Of a stretch of 64,000 nucleotides of DNA, positions 15,896-24,228 are shown in pieces. A program made the position numbers and the translations under genes. The notes below the pieces were generated by a model. That model saw only the letters and a program-made list of their open reading frames with translations. It made no database searches and had not been told where the DNA came from. The stretch's first letter is position 1; every line of letters starts with the position of its first letter. The DNA is taken from contig QCCE01000004.1 of the NCBI GenBank assembly GCA_003281385.1, forward strand, positions 1-64,000. The letters are read 5' to 3'. This stretch comes from Prochlorococcus sp. AG-347-K17. GTDB taxonomy: Bacteria; Cyanobacteriota; Cyanobacteriia; PCC-6307; Cyanobiaceae.

Positions 15896-18800
15896 ATGAG
15901 TTTAAATACTTTAGTTAATTATATTTCGAACTCACAAATAACTTCCGAATTAATAAAAAGAATTTCAAAAAATAATGAATTAAATATTGTTGGTTCAAGT
16001 AGATATGCTAAATCAATAATCTTAAATAGCATCGCAAAAAAAGATAAAAAAAATATATTATTAATTTGTCCTAATGTAGAAATTGCCTACAAATGGATTG
16101 GTTATTTTGAAAGTATAAATGAAAAAGCAGTTTTATATTATCCTCCAACAGAACATCTACCGTACTCATCAATTAATAAATCCAAAGAGATTGAATTTAG
16201 TCAGCTTACTGTTTTATCCAAATTAATAAAAAAAGAGAAAAATGAACTTAATATTGTTATATCAACAGAGAGATCATTACAACCGCATCTCATAAATAAA
16301 AACTTATTAATTGAAAACAAGTTAGATTTGCAAAAAGGGGTTCAAATCGAGATTCAAGAATTAGCAAATAAACTTACTTTGCTTGGTTATACGAAGGATA
16401 ATGTAACTTCTAAAGAGGGATTTTGGAGTAGGAGAGGGGAAATAATAGATATTTATCCCGTCAATAATGAGTTTCCTATAAGATTAGAATTTTTTGATAA
16501 TGTAATTGAGAAAATAAGAGAATATGATCCTCATACACAAAAAACATTAGAGAGTATCAATAATATTGAAATAATACAGGCAGGATTTGATTTGCTAATA
16601 AAAGATAAGTTAAATCATCTATCTAAAAAGAGCATCTTCAATTCAGAAGATATAAATAAAAATAATCTTGACCGGTATTTAGGAATAATTGAAAAAGAAC
16701 CCTCAAATTTAATAGATTTTATAAATAAGGAAACAATTCTTGTAATTGATGAATTAGAAGATTGTAAAAAATTTGCAAATAATTGGTATCTAGATTCAGA
16801 AAGTAATTTTGATAATTGTGCCCATGAATTAAATGGGAACCTAGAAAATAATGATATTGATATAGAGGTCAGGCCTAATTTGCATTTAATGTTTGACAAA
16901 ATATTAAATTCACTGGGAAATTTTAATTTAATAAAATTGTATGAATTTGAATCTAAAGTCAATATTGATAATAGGTTTTTGTTAAACGATAAAAGATTAA
17001 ATTCATACTCTAAAAATATAGGAAAATTATCCAATGATATAAATAAAAATATAAAAAATAAAGAAAAAGTTTGGATATTATCTGCACAGCCATTGAGAAC
17101 TAGAACTTTACTTTTTGAGCACGAATGTAATACAAGTTTCTTAAACAATCCAAATGATATTGATGAAGCATCTAAGTCAATTAATAATTCAACTCCTTTA
17201 ATTATAAAAAATAAGAACAATTATGAAATCGAGGGTTTTTATCTACCGATATGGAAAGTTGTCCTCCTAACAGATAAAGAATTATTTTCACAACAATCTC
17301 TTTTTAATAATGTATTCATAAGAAGAAAAAAAAGAAGTGTAAATTCAAATATAAATGTTAATAAGATTAGCCCAGGTGATTTTATTGTTCATAAAAACCA
17401 TGGAATAGGAAAATTTTTAAAAATAGAAAAAATAAATATAACTGGAGATTCAAGAGATTATTTAGTGATTCAGTATCAAGATGGGAAAATAAGTGTTGCA
17501 GCTGATCAACTTGGTAGTGTTAACAGATATAGATCAAGCGGAAAAATAAAGCCGAAAATAAATAAATTAGGTGGAACAGAATGGGAAAGAATAAAAAATA
17601 AAAATAAGAAACAAATCAAAAAAGTTGCAGTGGATATATTAAAACTTTATGCGAAGAGAGAAAAATTGAAGGGACACACATACCCAGAAGATGGTCCTTG
17701 GCAAGATGAATTAGAGGAATCATTCCCTTATCAACCAACACCAGATCAAATTACTGCTGTAGAAGAGATAAAATCTGATATGGAAAGCGATAAGCCTATG
17801 GACAGGCTGGTTTGTGGAGATGTAGGATTTGGCAAAACAGAAGTCGCTGTTCGTGCTATTTTTAAGGCTATTACATCGGGCAAACAGGTCATATTACTTG
17901 CACCTACAACAATCCTAGCTCAGCAGCATTGGAGAACAATAAATAATAGATTTTCACCTTACCCAATAAAAGTTTCTTTACTTAATAGATTCAAAACAGT
18001 TAATGAGAGAAGGGAAATCTATGCAGGATTGAAAAATAACAAAATTGATTTAGTTGTAGCAACACACCAAATTTTAGGGAAGGAAATTGAAATTAAAAAC
18101 TTAGGACTACTTGTTATTGATGAAGAACAAAGATTTGGAGTAAGACAAAAGGAAAAAATAAAAAAAATCAAAACAAACATAGATGTTTTAACTCTCTCGG
18201 CTACTCCAATTCCAAGGACTCTTTATATGAGCTTATCTGGACTAAGACAAATGAGTTTACTAAATACTCCTCCTCCATCAAGAAGATCAATAAAAACATA
18301 TTTATCTGAAATAGATATGGATGTTATTAGAAGTGCAATTAATCAAGAACTTGATAGAGGAGGTCAAATATTTTATGTTCTTCCGAGAATTTCTGATATT
18401 GATCAAGCTGTAATCAAATTAAAAAATATGTTTCCCAGCTTAAAATTTATTGTTGCTCATGGGCAAATGAACGAAACAGAGCTTGAAAATGCAATGATTG
18501 CTTTTAATAATGGAGAGGTAGATCTAATGATATGCACAACGATAATTGAAAGTGGATTAGATATCCCAAAAGTTAATACAATAATTATTGAAGATTCTCA
18601 CAAATTTGGACTTTCACAACTTTATCAACTTAGAGGAAGAGTTGGTAGAAGTGGGGTACAAGCACATGCTTGGTTATTTTATCCAAATATAAATAAAATT
18701 AATGACGCTGCAAAACAAAGATTAAAAGCAATAAAAGACTTTTCGGAACTAGGAAGTGGATACCAACTTGCGATGAAAGATATGGAAATAAGAGGTGTTG

Positions 18801-19408
18801 GAAGTTTACTAGGAGAAGAACAAAGTGGGAAGGTTAATGCTATTGGATATGATTTATATATAGAAATGCTTCATGAAGCTATTTCAGAAATAAGTGGGCA
18901 AGAAATACCAGAAGTTGGCGATACACAAATAGATCTCCCAATAAATGCATTTATACCTGCAACATGGATATTAAACAGGGAAGAGAAACTTGAGGCTTAC
19001 AAATCTGCAACTGAATGTTCTAATAATAATGAACTAACTGAATTAGTTACAGACTGGGTGAATAGATATGGAACCATACCTAAACCCGTTGAGTCCTTAA
19101 TTTTGATAATGAGACTAAAATTACTTGCAAAAAAATGTGGTTTTAATAAGATCAAACTCAAAAAGCCAAACATCCTTTTAGAGACCAAATTAAAAAAATC
19201 TACTTTTAAAATGCTAAAAAATTCATTACCAAATAGTGTTCAAAATAAATTTAATTTTGCTGAAGGAGAAGAATTATCAATCATCACAATAAGGGGTTTA
19301 GGAGTAACTGAAATTCAAAATCAAATTGATCAACTAATGTTGTGGTTCGGGTCTTTTGAAAGAGAAATAAAGAATTTCGATAAAGAACTTCTCATTAAAA
19401 GAGAATAA
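15896..19408 (+). CDS. mfd: Transcription-repair coupling factor Mfd
   Basis: 1170 residues. Mfd displaces RNA polymerase stalled at DNA lesions and recruits UvrA. Domains in order: UvrB-like N-terminal region (with the WSRRGEIIDIYP block), the RNA polymerase interacting domain (PGDFIVHKNHGIGKF, near 495), then the RecG-like helicase with Walker A GDVGFGKTE from 641, DEEQ at about 742, LSATPIPRT, and RGRVGRSG. A C-terminal D7 domain follows. Length agrees with the family. It has the high lysine and asparagine content common in this AT-rich genome. Confidence 0.98.
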   Translation: MSLNTLVNYISNSQITSELIKRISKNNELNIVGSSRYAKSIILNSIAKKDKKNILLICPNVEIAYKWIGYFESINEKAVLYYPPTEHLPYSSINKSKEIEFSQLTVLSKLIKKEKNELNIVISTERSLQPHLINKNLLIENKLDLQKGVQIEIQELANKLTLLGYTKDNVTSKEGFWSRRGEIIDIYPVNNEFPIRLEFFDNVIEKIREYDPHTQKTLESINNIEIIQAGFDLLIKDKLNHLSKKSIFNSEDINKNNLDRYLGIIEKEPSNLIDFINKETILVIDELEDCKKFANNWYLDSESNFDNCAHELNGNLENNDIDIEVRPNLHLMFDKILNSLGNFNLIKLYEFESKVNIDNRFLLNDKRLNSYSKNIGKLSNDINKNIKNKEKVWILSAQPLRTRTLLFEHECNTSFLNNPNDIDEASKSINNSTPLIIKNKNNYEIEGFYLPIWKVVLLTDKELFSQQSLFNNVFIRRKKRSVNSNINVNKISPGDFIVHKNHGIGKFLKIEKINITGDSRDYLVIQYQDGKISVAADQLGSVNRYRSSGKIKPKINKLGGTEWERIKNKNKKQIKKVAVDILKLYAKREKLKGHTYPEDGPWQDELEESFPYQPTPDQITAVEEIKSDMESDKPMDRLVCGDVGFGKTEVAVRAIFKAITSGKQVILLAPTTILAQQHWRTINNRFSPYPIKVSLLNRFKTVNERREIYAGLKNNKIDLVVATHQILGKEIEIKNLGLLVIDEEQRFGVRQKEKIKKIKTNIDVLTLSATPIPRTLYMSLSGLRQMSLLNTPPPSRRSIKTYLSEIDMDVIRSAINQELDRGGQIFYVLPRISDIDQAVIKLKNMFPSLKFIVAHGQMNETELENAMIAFNNGEVDLMICTTIIESGLDIPKVNTIIIEDSHKFGLSQLYQLRGRVGRSGVQAHAWLFYPNINKINDAAKQRLKAIKDFSELGSGYQLAMKDMEIRGVGSLLGEEQSGKVNAIGYDLYIEMLHEAISEISGQEIPEVGDTQIDLPINAFIPATWILNREEKLEAYKSATECSNNNELTELVTDWVNRYGTIPKPVESLILIMRLKLLAKKCGFNKIKLKKPNILLETKLKKSTFKMLKNSLPNSVQNKFNFAEGEELSIITIRGLGVTEIQNQIDQLMLWFGSFEREIKNFDKELLIKRE

Positions 19409-19480
19409 ATTATTAAATAATTATTTAAAATCCGCGAAATAGTTTGATTTCGGTTAGGTTTATAAAAATTTATTTATTTT

Positions 19481-19642
19481 ATGGGTGAATATATAGACGT
19501 CGGAATACAAACTTCGATTTTACCCTTATCAATTATTCTTTCATCCATAGCTCTTGGTATTTTTGCTTTATTTGGAGAAGAAACAGAAAATGATGATGAT
19601 GATTCCGACTCAGGAAGTGGTGGCTTAATGCAACCTATCTGA
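19481..19642 (+). CDS. 53-residue membrane peptide with acidic tail, unknown
   Basis: A short ORF from the ATG at 19481. One hydrophobic helix (about 12-31, ILPLSIILSSIALGIFALF) is followed by GEETENDDDDSDSGSGGLMQ and ends PI. The strongly acidic, serine/glycine tail and strict single-helix layout suggest a real small membrane protein, possibly part of a photosynthetic complex. No family is recognised. It lies 72 bases after mfd on the same strand and is convergent with the next gene. Confidence 0.65.
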   Translation: MGEYIDVGIQTSILPLSIILSSIALGIFALFGEETENDDDDSDSGSGGLMQPI

Positions 19643-19643
19643 G

Positions 19644-20012
19644 TTATTTATATATAATTTGTCTTGTTTTTCTTTTAGAGACTCTAACTAACCTGTATAT
19701 AGAACCTATCATTAATAAAAGAGCAGTGAAAGAAGAAGTAAAAATAAAAATTACCAAGAATATTTCGTAGATATATGAAAAAAGATCCGCTAATAATAAA
19801 AAAGATTTATTAAATGTAGTAGGTAGATTTTGTATAAGCAAATTTTTATTAGGAATTAAATAATTTATATAAACTAATGAAACACTAAAAATAAACAAAA
19901 AGAAAGATTCAGTAAATAGTCTTCTTTTAGATTTTCTTCTTAAATTTAATTTTTTTTTAAAGATATATTTATCAGATTTAATATTAAAATTTGGGACGTT
20001 TAAATCTGCCAT
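19644..20012 (-). CDS. Small membrane protein, unknown function
   Basis: 122 residues: a polar basic N-terminus (KKKLNLRRKSKRR, about 19-31), then two hydrophobic segments (about 35-53 and 80-105), and a basic C-terminus (RVSKRKTRQ). It probably spans the membrane twice with both ends in the cytoplasm. No motif recognised. It ends one base after the stop of the opposing 53-residue gene. Confidence 0.55.
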   Translation of the reverse strand: MADLNVPNFNIKSDKYIFKKKLNLRRKSKRRLFTESFFLFIFSVSLVYINYLIPNKNLLIQNLPTTFNKSFLLLADLFSYIYEIFLVIFIFTSSFTALLLMIGSIYRLVRVSKRKTRQIIYK

Positions 20013-20102
20013 GCATCAAAGCTCTAAGAATAAATTAATAATTACTCTGAAAAGAAATTACCTTAATAGTATCGCTTTTGTATTTAAGATGCTAATGGCT
20101 AT

Positions 20103-20693
20103 CTATAATTGATTTATTTGTTCTTTTTTTTCAATATTTTCAAAAGGCTTATAAAAATAAATTAAAGAAGAAGAGAATAGAAATAAAGAACAAATTGCAA
20201 TAAAAGGGGGCATGATAAAATCAAAAAATTTAACTTTTTTATTTAATCCAAATCTTAATTTTTTAGAAATGTTAGTAGGCATATCAGTTTTTTTTATTCT
20301 TATTTTTGGAGATTCATTTAACTGATCAAAACAATTTATGGTATCGGAAAGCAATGAATTACCAATCTTTAAAACTAAAGGCTTTACATTTGGTTTAGAG
20401 CTCTTGAGAACGATATTATGTATTTGTAGATTATCTGCTTTTATATCGATTAATTCAGACTCATAAATTGGGGTTTCGTTTTTGATTAAAAGATTTGAAT
20501 AAAAATAGAAAGCATCCATAATAGGACCTAAATGTTCAATTTTGCCCTCAATAAGTGGTTTATCAACTATATTTAAATTCCATTGAGAAATTATAGATAT
20601 TTGATCTTTATTTTCATTATTTGAATAATCTGGCAACCCGATTATTTCTAGACTTGCTGAAGATTGATGAAATGATATTTTATTTTGAATCAT
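20103..20693 (-). CDS. DUF4335-family protein
   Basis: 196 residues with a soluble N-terminal region and one C-terminal membrane anchor (about 160-178). It begins after a single base following the DUF3038 reading frame, and DUF3038-DUF4335 pairing is typical of cyanobacteria; this context supports the assignment more than the sequence alone. Function unknown. Confidence 0.6.
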   Translation of the reverse strand: MIQNKISFHQSSASLEIIGLPDYSNNENKDQISIISQWNLNIVDKPLIEGKIEHLGPIMDAFYFYSNLLIKNETPIYESELIDIKADNLQIHNIVLKSSKPNVKPLVLKIGNSLLSDTINCFDQLNESPKIRIKKTDMPTNISKKLRFGLNKKVKFFDFIMPPFIAICSLFLFSSSLIYFYKPFENIEKKEQINQL

Positions 20694-20694
20694 A

Positions 20695-21192
20695 TTAAAA
20701 ATCGTATAAAAAATTCTTCAACTTTTGATAACCCTGATTTGATATGCAAAAAGATAAAGTAAGCAAAGACTTTATAATAATCTCATCATTTTCATCTTGA
20801 TTTATAAGCTTTTTCACTTTCATACTATCTATATTAAATCTTTCTTTAATCAAATCAATAAATCTCTTATTAAAATCATTCCAAATAACTGCATTCTCTT
20901 CAATATCTTCTTTAGATTTCAGTATCTCTCTGATATAAGGATATAAATATTTAGACATCTCAACTGTAATTCTAATTAAGGCATCGAATTCGTTAAGTTT
21001 AATATTGTTAGTAACATAAGATTTTCTCAATGGATTATTGTTCCTTAATTTCCAAATAGTCACTTTATTTGGTAAAACATTATTTAATTTAAGTCTATTT
21101 GATAAGGCATAAAGAGACTGGATACCATTTAAGTCAATAGTTTCTAGTATTAATAGTAATAAATCAAGCTTCTCTATAGATTTTCTTGATAC
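20695..21192 (-). CDS. DUF3038-family protein with non-canonical start
   Basis: The only standard start in frame is GTG at 21063 (122 residues), but the frame stays open upstream to a TAA at 21226-21228, and the extra translation is family-like: SIEKLDLLLLILETIDLNGI then LNNVLPNKVTIWKLRNNNPLRK. A Shine-Dalgarno AGAGGA (21199-21204) sits 6 bases before a GTA codon (21190-21192), where a GTG would be expected. I therefore place the start there, giving 165 residues. The gene may use a rare start, carry a start-codon mutation, or contain a sequencing error. Function unknown; pairs with DUF4335. Confidence 0.6.
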   Translation of the reverse strand, partial: VSRKSIEKLDLLLLILETIDLNGIQSLYALSNRLKLNNVLPNKVTIWKLRNNNPLRKSYVTNNIKLNEFDALIRITVEMSKYLYPYIREILKSKEDIEENAVIWNDFNKRFIDLIKERFNIDSMKVKKLINQDENDEIIIKSLLTLSFCISNQGYQKLKNFLYDF

Positions 21193-21198
21193 CTGATT

Positions 21199-21204
21199 TC
21201 CTCT
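21199..21204 (-). promoter_or_regulatory. Ribosome binding site that decides the DUF3038 start
   Basis: AGAGGA on the minus strand, with 6 bases between it and GTA. No ATG, GTG or TTG occurs in frame between the upstream stop and the GTG 43 codons further on. The placement argues for initiation near the GTA rather than at the late GTG. Confidence 0.5.
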
Positions 21205-21243
21205 AGTTAAAACTGTAATTGTACTTTATTAAAATATGGTCTG

Positions 21244-21249
21244 ATTATA
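21244..21249 (-). promoter_or_regulatory. Predicted -10 element for DUF3038-DUF4335
   Basis: A perfect TATAAT on the minus strand lies between the DUF2949 stop and the DUF3038 frame; initiation would be near 21237, leaving a leader of about 45 bases. No good -35 box is visible, so confidence is moderate. Confidence 0.45.
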
Positions 21250-21258
21250 ACAGAATTG

Positions 21259-21456
21259 CTAATCTATTTTTTGAAATAAAAATGAATATAACTTATCTAG
21301 TTCTTCAATAGTTAGCATTCCATAACTCCATAATAATATTGGTAATGGAGCGTTATTTTTTATAGATAATTTTATACCTAGTTCAATAGTAGACTCTTCT
21401 AAATTTAATACATTAAATAAATAAATTATCGTTTCTCTAGATACATAACTATTCAT
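21259..21456 (-). CDS. DUF2949-family small protein
   Basis: 65 residues. The pattern SRETIIYLFNVLNLEESTI, then LPILLWSYGMLTIEELDKLYSFL, matches DUF2949, a family confined to cyanobacteria with unknown role. The ATG at 21456 lies just 5 bases after the upstream UbiH-like gene, so it is probably in that operon. Confidence 0.75.
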   Translation of the reverse strand: MNSYVSRETIIYLFNVLNLEESTIELGIKLSIKNNAPLPILLWSYGMLTIEELDKLYSFLFQKID

Positions 21457-21461
21457 GAATT

Positions 21462-22616
21462 CTATTTAATACTTGAGTAAATGAGAGATTTAGTCATTTG
21501 ATTTAGGACTAATTTTCTTGTAAAAAGAAATTTATTTAAAAGTAAAAATGAAAATTTCCTTATTGGAAATAAAAAAACGTTTCTATTAGCAAAAATTGAT
21601 ATCAATGAGTCAGTTATAAAAATAGTGACGATAATATCTAAAATCCTGCTTGAAAAATACTTAAATTTAAATAGTATCAATTGCATTTTAGTAATAGCAG
21701 TATTTTTATTAAAAAGATCATAAATAGTATTAACATCTCTCCAACAAGTATTTAGCCCCTGACCACCAACAGGATGAAATGTATGAAATGCATCTCCAAC
21801 AAAAACTAGTTTTTTAAAATTTAAAACTGGTAAATTTAAGGATAATGAAACAGGGAAAATATTAAATTCGCCAATTATTTGGTCCAACTTAAATTCATCT
21901 GGCAAGATTGTTGTTAAATTATCCATTAAAAAATTTTTATCAGAATTCAACCTTTCTATTGCCTTTAATGTACTGGAAGTCCAAATTACTTGATATAAGT
22001 TTTTTTCTAAAGGTAATAATGCAAGTGGGCCTTCTTTTCTAAAAATTTCGTAAGCACGTTTTTCACAATTACCTCTAAGAGAAACTTTAAAAGTTAAACA
22101 AGACTGGCTATAAGATTTTTTTATATCAACAAAATCTAGGAATTTTTTATCGAGTGAGTTTGCTCCCGTTGAAAAGAATTGATAATCAAATAATATTTTT
22201 TTACGTGACAATCTCTGTGGAGTCATAAAAAAAATATTTTCATAATTATCAATCTCTTGAAAAAATATGTTCATTAGATCCGAATGTTTAACTACCCAGC
22301 CAATATTTTCAGCAGAACTTATATCATCATCTAAGTCAGAAGTTGATAAATTGGTAAAAGCAGATGTAACGCTATCTGAAATTGAAAGGGTATCAAAACC
22401 AAATAAAAATGGTTCTAATTTTTCCCAAAGTCTGAATTTAGATAAGATTTTTCTTGTTGAGTGCGTAATTGCATAAGTTTTATCTTTATCAATTAATCTA
22501 TCTTTTGTTAATAAATCAGTTAAAAAAATATTGCAATCAAATTTTGAAAGTGCAATTGAGAGTAATAAACCTGTGGGACCTGATCCAACAATTTTAAAAT
22601 TAAATTTATTTTTCAT
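21462..22616 (-). CDS. FAD-dependent monooxygenase, UbiH/VisC family
   Basis: 384 residues from the ATG at 22616. An N-terminal Rossmann motif VGSGPTGLL (10-18) binds FAD, and the second FAD motif is VFVGDAFHTFHPVGGQGLN. These define aromatic-ring hydroxylases of the UbiH/UbiF/VisC group. In cyanobacteria a quinone-related hydroxylation is one guess, but the substrate is not clear from sequence. The C-terminus has a hydrophobic helix that could associate with membranes. Confidence 0.85.
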   Translation of the reverse strand: MKNKFNFKIVGSGPTGLLLSIALSKFDCNIFLTDLLTKDRLIDKDKTYAITHSTRKILSKFRLWEKLEPFLFGFDTLSISDSVTSAFTNLSTSDLDDDISSAENIGWVVKHSDLMNIFFQEIDNYENIFFMTPQRLSRKKILFDYQFFSTGANSLDKKFLDFVDIKKSYSQSCLTFKVSLRGNCEKRAYEIFRKEGPLALLPLEKNLYQVIWTSSTLKAIERLNSDKNFLMDNLTTILPDEFKLDQIIGEFNIFPVSLSLNLPVLNFKKLVFVGDAFHTFHPVGGQGLNTCWRDVNTIYDLFNKNTAITKMQLILFKFKYFSSRILDIIVTIFITDSLISIFANRNVFLFPIRKFSFLLLNKFLFTRKLVLNQMTKSLIYSSIK

Positions 22617-22635
22617 CAAATTGTATAAGCATCAA

Positions 22636-23277
22636 CTAACTATTCAAATAAATATAGCAAATTTCCTCAAATGCTGGTCTTAGTAAATATGGGTACTCAC
22701 CAACCCATAAGTTAATTTCAGGAAGCCAAGCATCAGTCAAATAAAAATCTCTGTCAAAATTACGGTTATCAGATGTTATTAAACATCTAATACTAGAACC
22801 CACCCTAATTACACTGTGCTTATTTTCCATAGGAAAACTTAATTTTTCCAAATAACCATCTTCATCTTCTAATTCAAGTACTAACCAAGTCCTTTTGTTC
22901 TCTATAACTTCTAATCGACCTTGCCTATTAGATTGTTCTCTTGAACTTTCAATCTTTTCTGTTTTATAGATATCTGATACATAGCCATCAAATATAGAAA
23001 AAAATTTATATTTCCTTAATTGCAAATTTTTTCTACTTGATTCAAGAATTGGGCCCCAAATGATATACAAAAAGAAACCTACACAAAGGAATAACCAGAA
23101 ATTATTAGTTTGATCTCCCGTCGAACTAATAATTAATGAGATAAATCCACCAATTGAAGAAACTATTACTCTTTGAAGAATTTTTCTCGGATTCCCCAAC
23201 GCGTACTTAAATTGACTTCCTGTACCAACTGCAGGAATAAGTTTTGAAATTTGACTTGAATTAATTGGAATTAACAT
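22636..23277 (-). CDS. Conserved membrane protein upstream of ubiH-like gene, unknown
   Basis: 213 residues. It has two adjacent hydrophobic helices (about 38-50 and 58-75) followed by a soluble C-terminal domain rich in beta-type sequence (RTWLVLELEDEDGYLEKLSFP and VRVGSSIRCLI-like). It starts 1 base after the dapB stop, so dapB and this gene are probably co-transcribed. No recognised family name. Confidence 0.65.
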   Translation of the reverse strand: MLIPINSSQISKLIPAVGTGSQFKYALGNPRKILQRVIVSSIGGFISLIISSTGDQTNNFWLFLCVGFFLYIIWGPILESSRKNLQLRKYKFFSIFDGYVSDIYKTEKIESSREQSNRQGRLEVIENKRTWLVLELEDEDGYLEKLSFPMENKHSVIRVGSSIRCLITSDNRNFDRDFYLTDAWLPEINLWVGEYPYLLRPAFEEICYIYLNS

Positions 23278-23278
23278 A

Positions 23279-24127
23279 TTAAAAAATCAATTTTTCAAGT
23301 CCATAAACTAAAGTTTCATAATTACCAATTTTTTTAATAGCCTGTAAAACTCCTGGCATATATGCCTTTCTATCAATAGTGTCATGTTTAATTGTATAAG
23401 TTTCACCTGGAGATCCCATAATTACTAACTGATGAGCGAGTAATCCTGGTAATCGTACAGAATGTATATTTATTCCTGAATCTCTGAGCCCACCCCTTAC
23501 ACCTTTCAATGACTCAGACTCTTTTACTAAATTCTGGTTAAATTTCTTTGGATATTCTTCAATCATTTCTGCAGTTTTTATACACGTGCCGCTAGGAGAA
23601 TCAGCTTTTTGATTATGATGCATCTCTATTAATTCAATATTGTCATAAAATTTGGCAGCTACCGATGCCGCCTGCTGAAGAAGAACCATACCTACTGAAA
23701 AATTAGGAATTATTGCAGCACCAACCGAGGCTTTCTCAGCAAAAACAGACAAATCTTGTATTTGCGAAGGGCTTAGACCTGTAGTACCTACTACTGGTGA
23801 TACACCATATGCAATAGCTGATCTGGTATTTTCATATACAGAATCAGGATGGGTAAAATCAACCAGTACTGGTTTAATTTTTTCATTTCTATAATTTTGA
23901 CTGACAGAACATAAAGTTCCTTCAAAATCATTTGAAACAAAAACATCACAATTTTTTACCTTCAATAATTCAGAAATATTTGAGCCATTGTTCTTTTCGT
24001 TTATGTCGATTGCTGCAACAAGTTCACAATCTGTAGAATTTAATACGGTATTAACAACTTCGCTACCCATTCTGCCTAATGCTCCGGATACTAGTACTGG
24101 TGTTGGTTTTTTAGAATTTTCAATCAT
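23279..24127 (-). CDS. dapB: 4-hydroxy-tetrahydrodipicolinate reductase
   Basis: 282 residues. DapB reduces the dipicolinate intermediate in lysine and diaminopimelate synthesis using NAD(P)H. The nucleotide-binding loop [13 protein letters not shown] is at 14-26, the catalytic region is [17 protein letters not shown], and VVGTTG precedes it. Length fits. It is transcribed divergently from chlH. Confidence 0.97.
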   Translation of the reverse strand: MIENSKKPTPVLVSGALGRMGSEVVNTVLNSTDCELVAAIDINEKNNGSNISELLKVKNCDVFVSNDFEGTLCSVSQNYRNEKIKPVLVDFTHPDSVYENTRSAIAYGVSPVVGTTGLSPSQIQDLSVFAEKASVGAAIIPNFSVGMVLLQQAASVAAKFYDNIELIEMHHNQKADSPSGTCIKTAEMIEEYPKKFNQNLVKESESLKGVRGGLRDSGINIHSVRLPGLLAHQLVIMGSPGETYTIKHDTIDRKAYMPGVLQAIKKIGNYETLVYGLEKLIF

Positions 24128-24228
24128 TTTTTAAAAAAATTTTTTTTAAAGGTTGTTACACGCTATTTATATTGCACACAATAACGTCTTTTCATTCGTA
24201 GGCTGGTAGAAATACTTAAAGAAAATCA

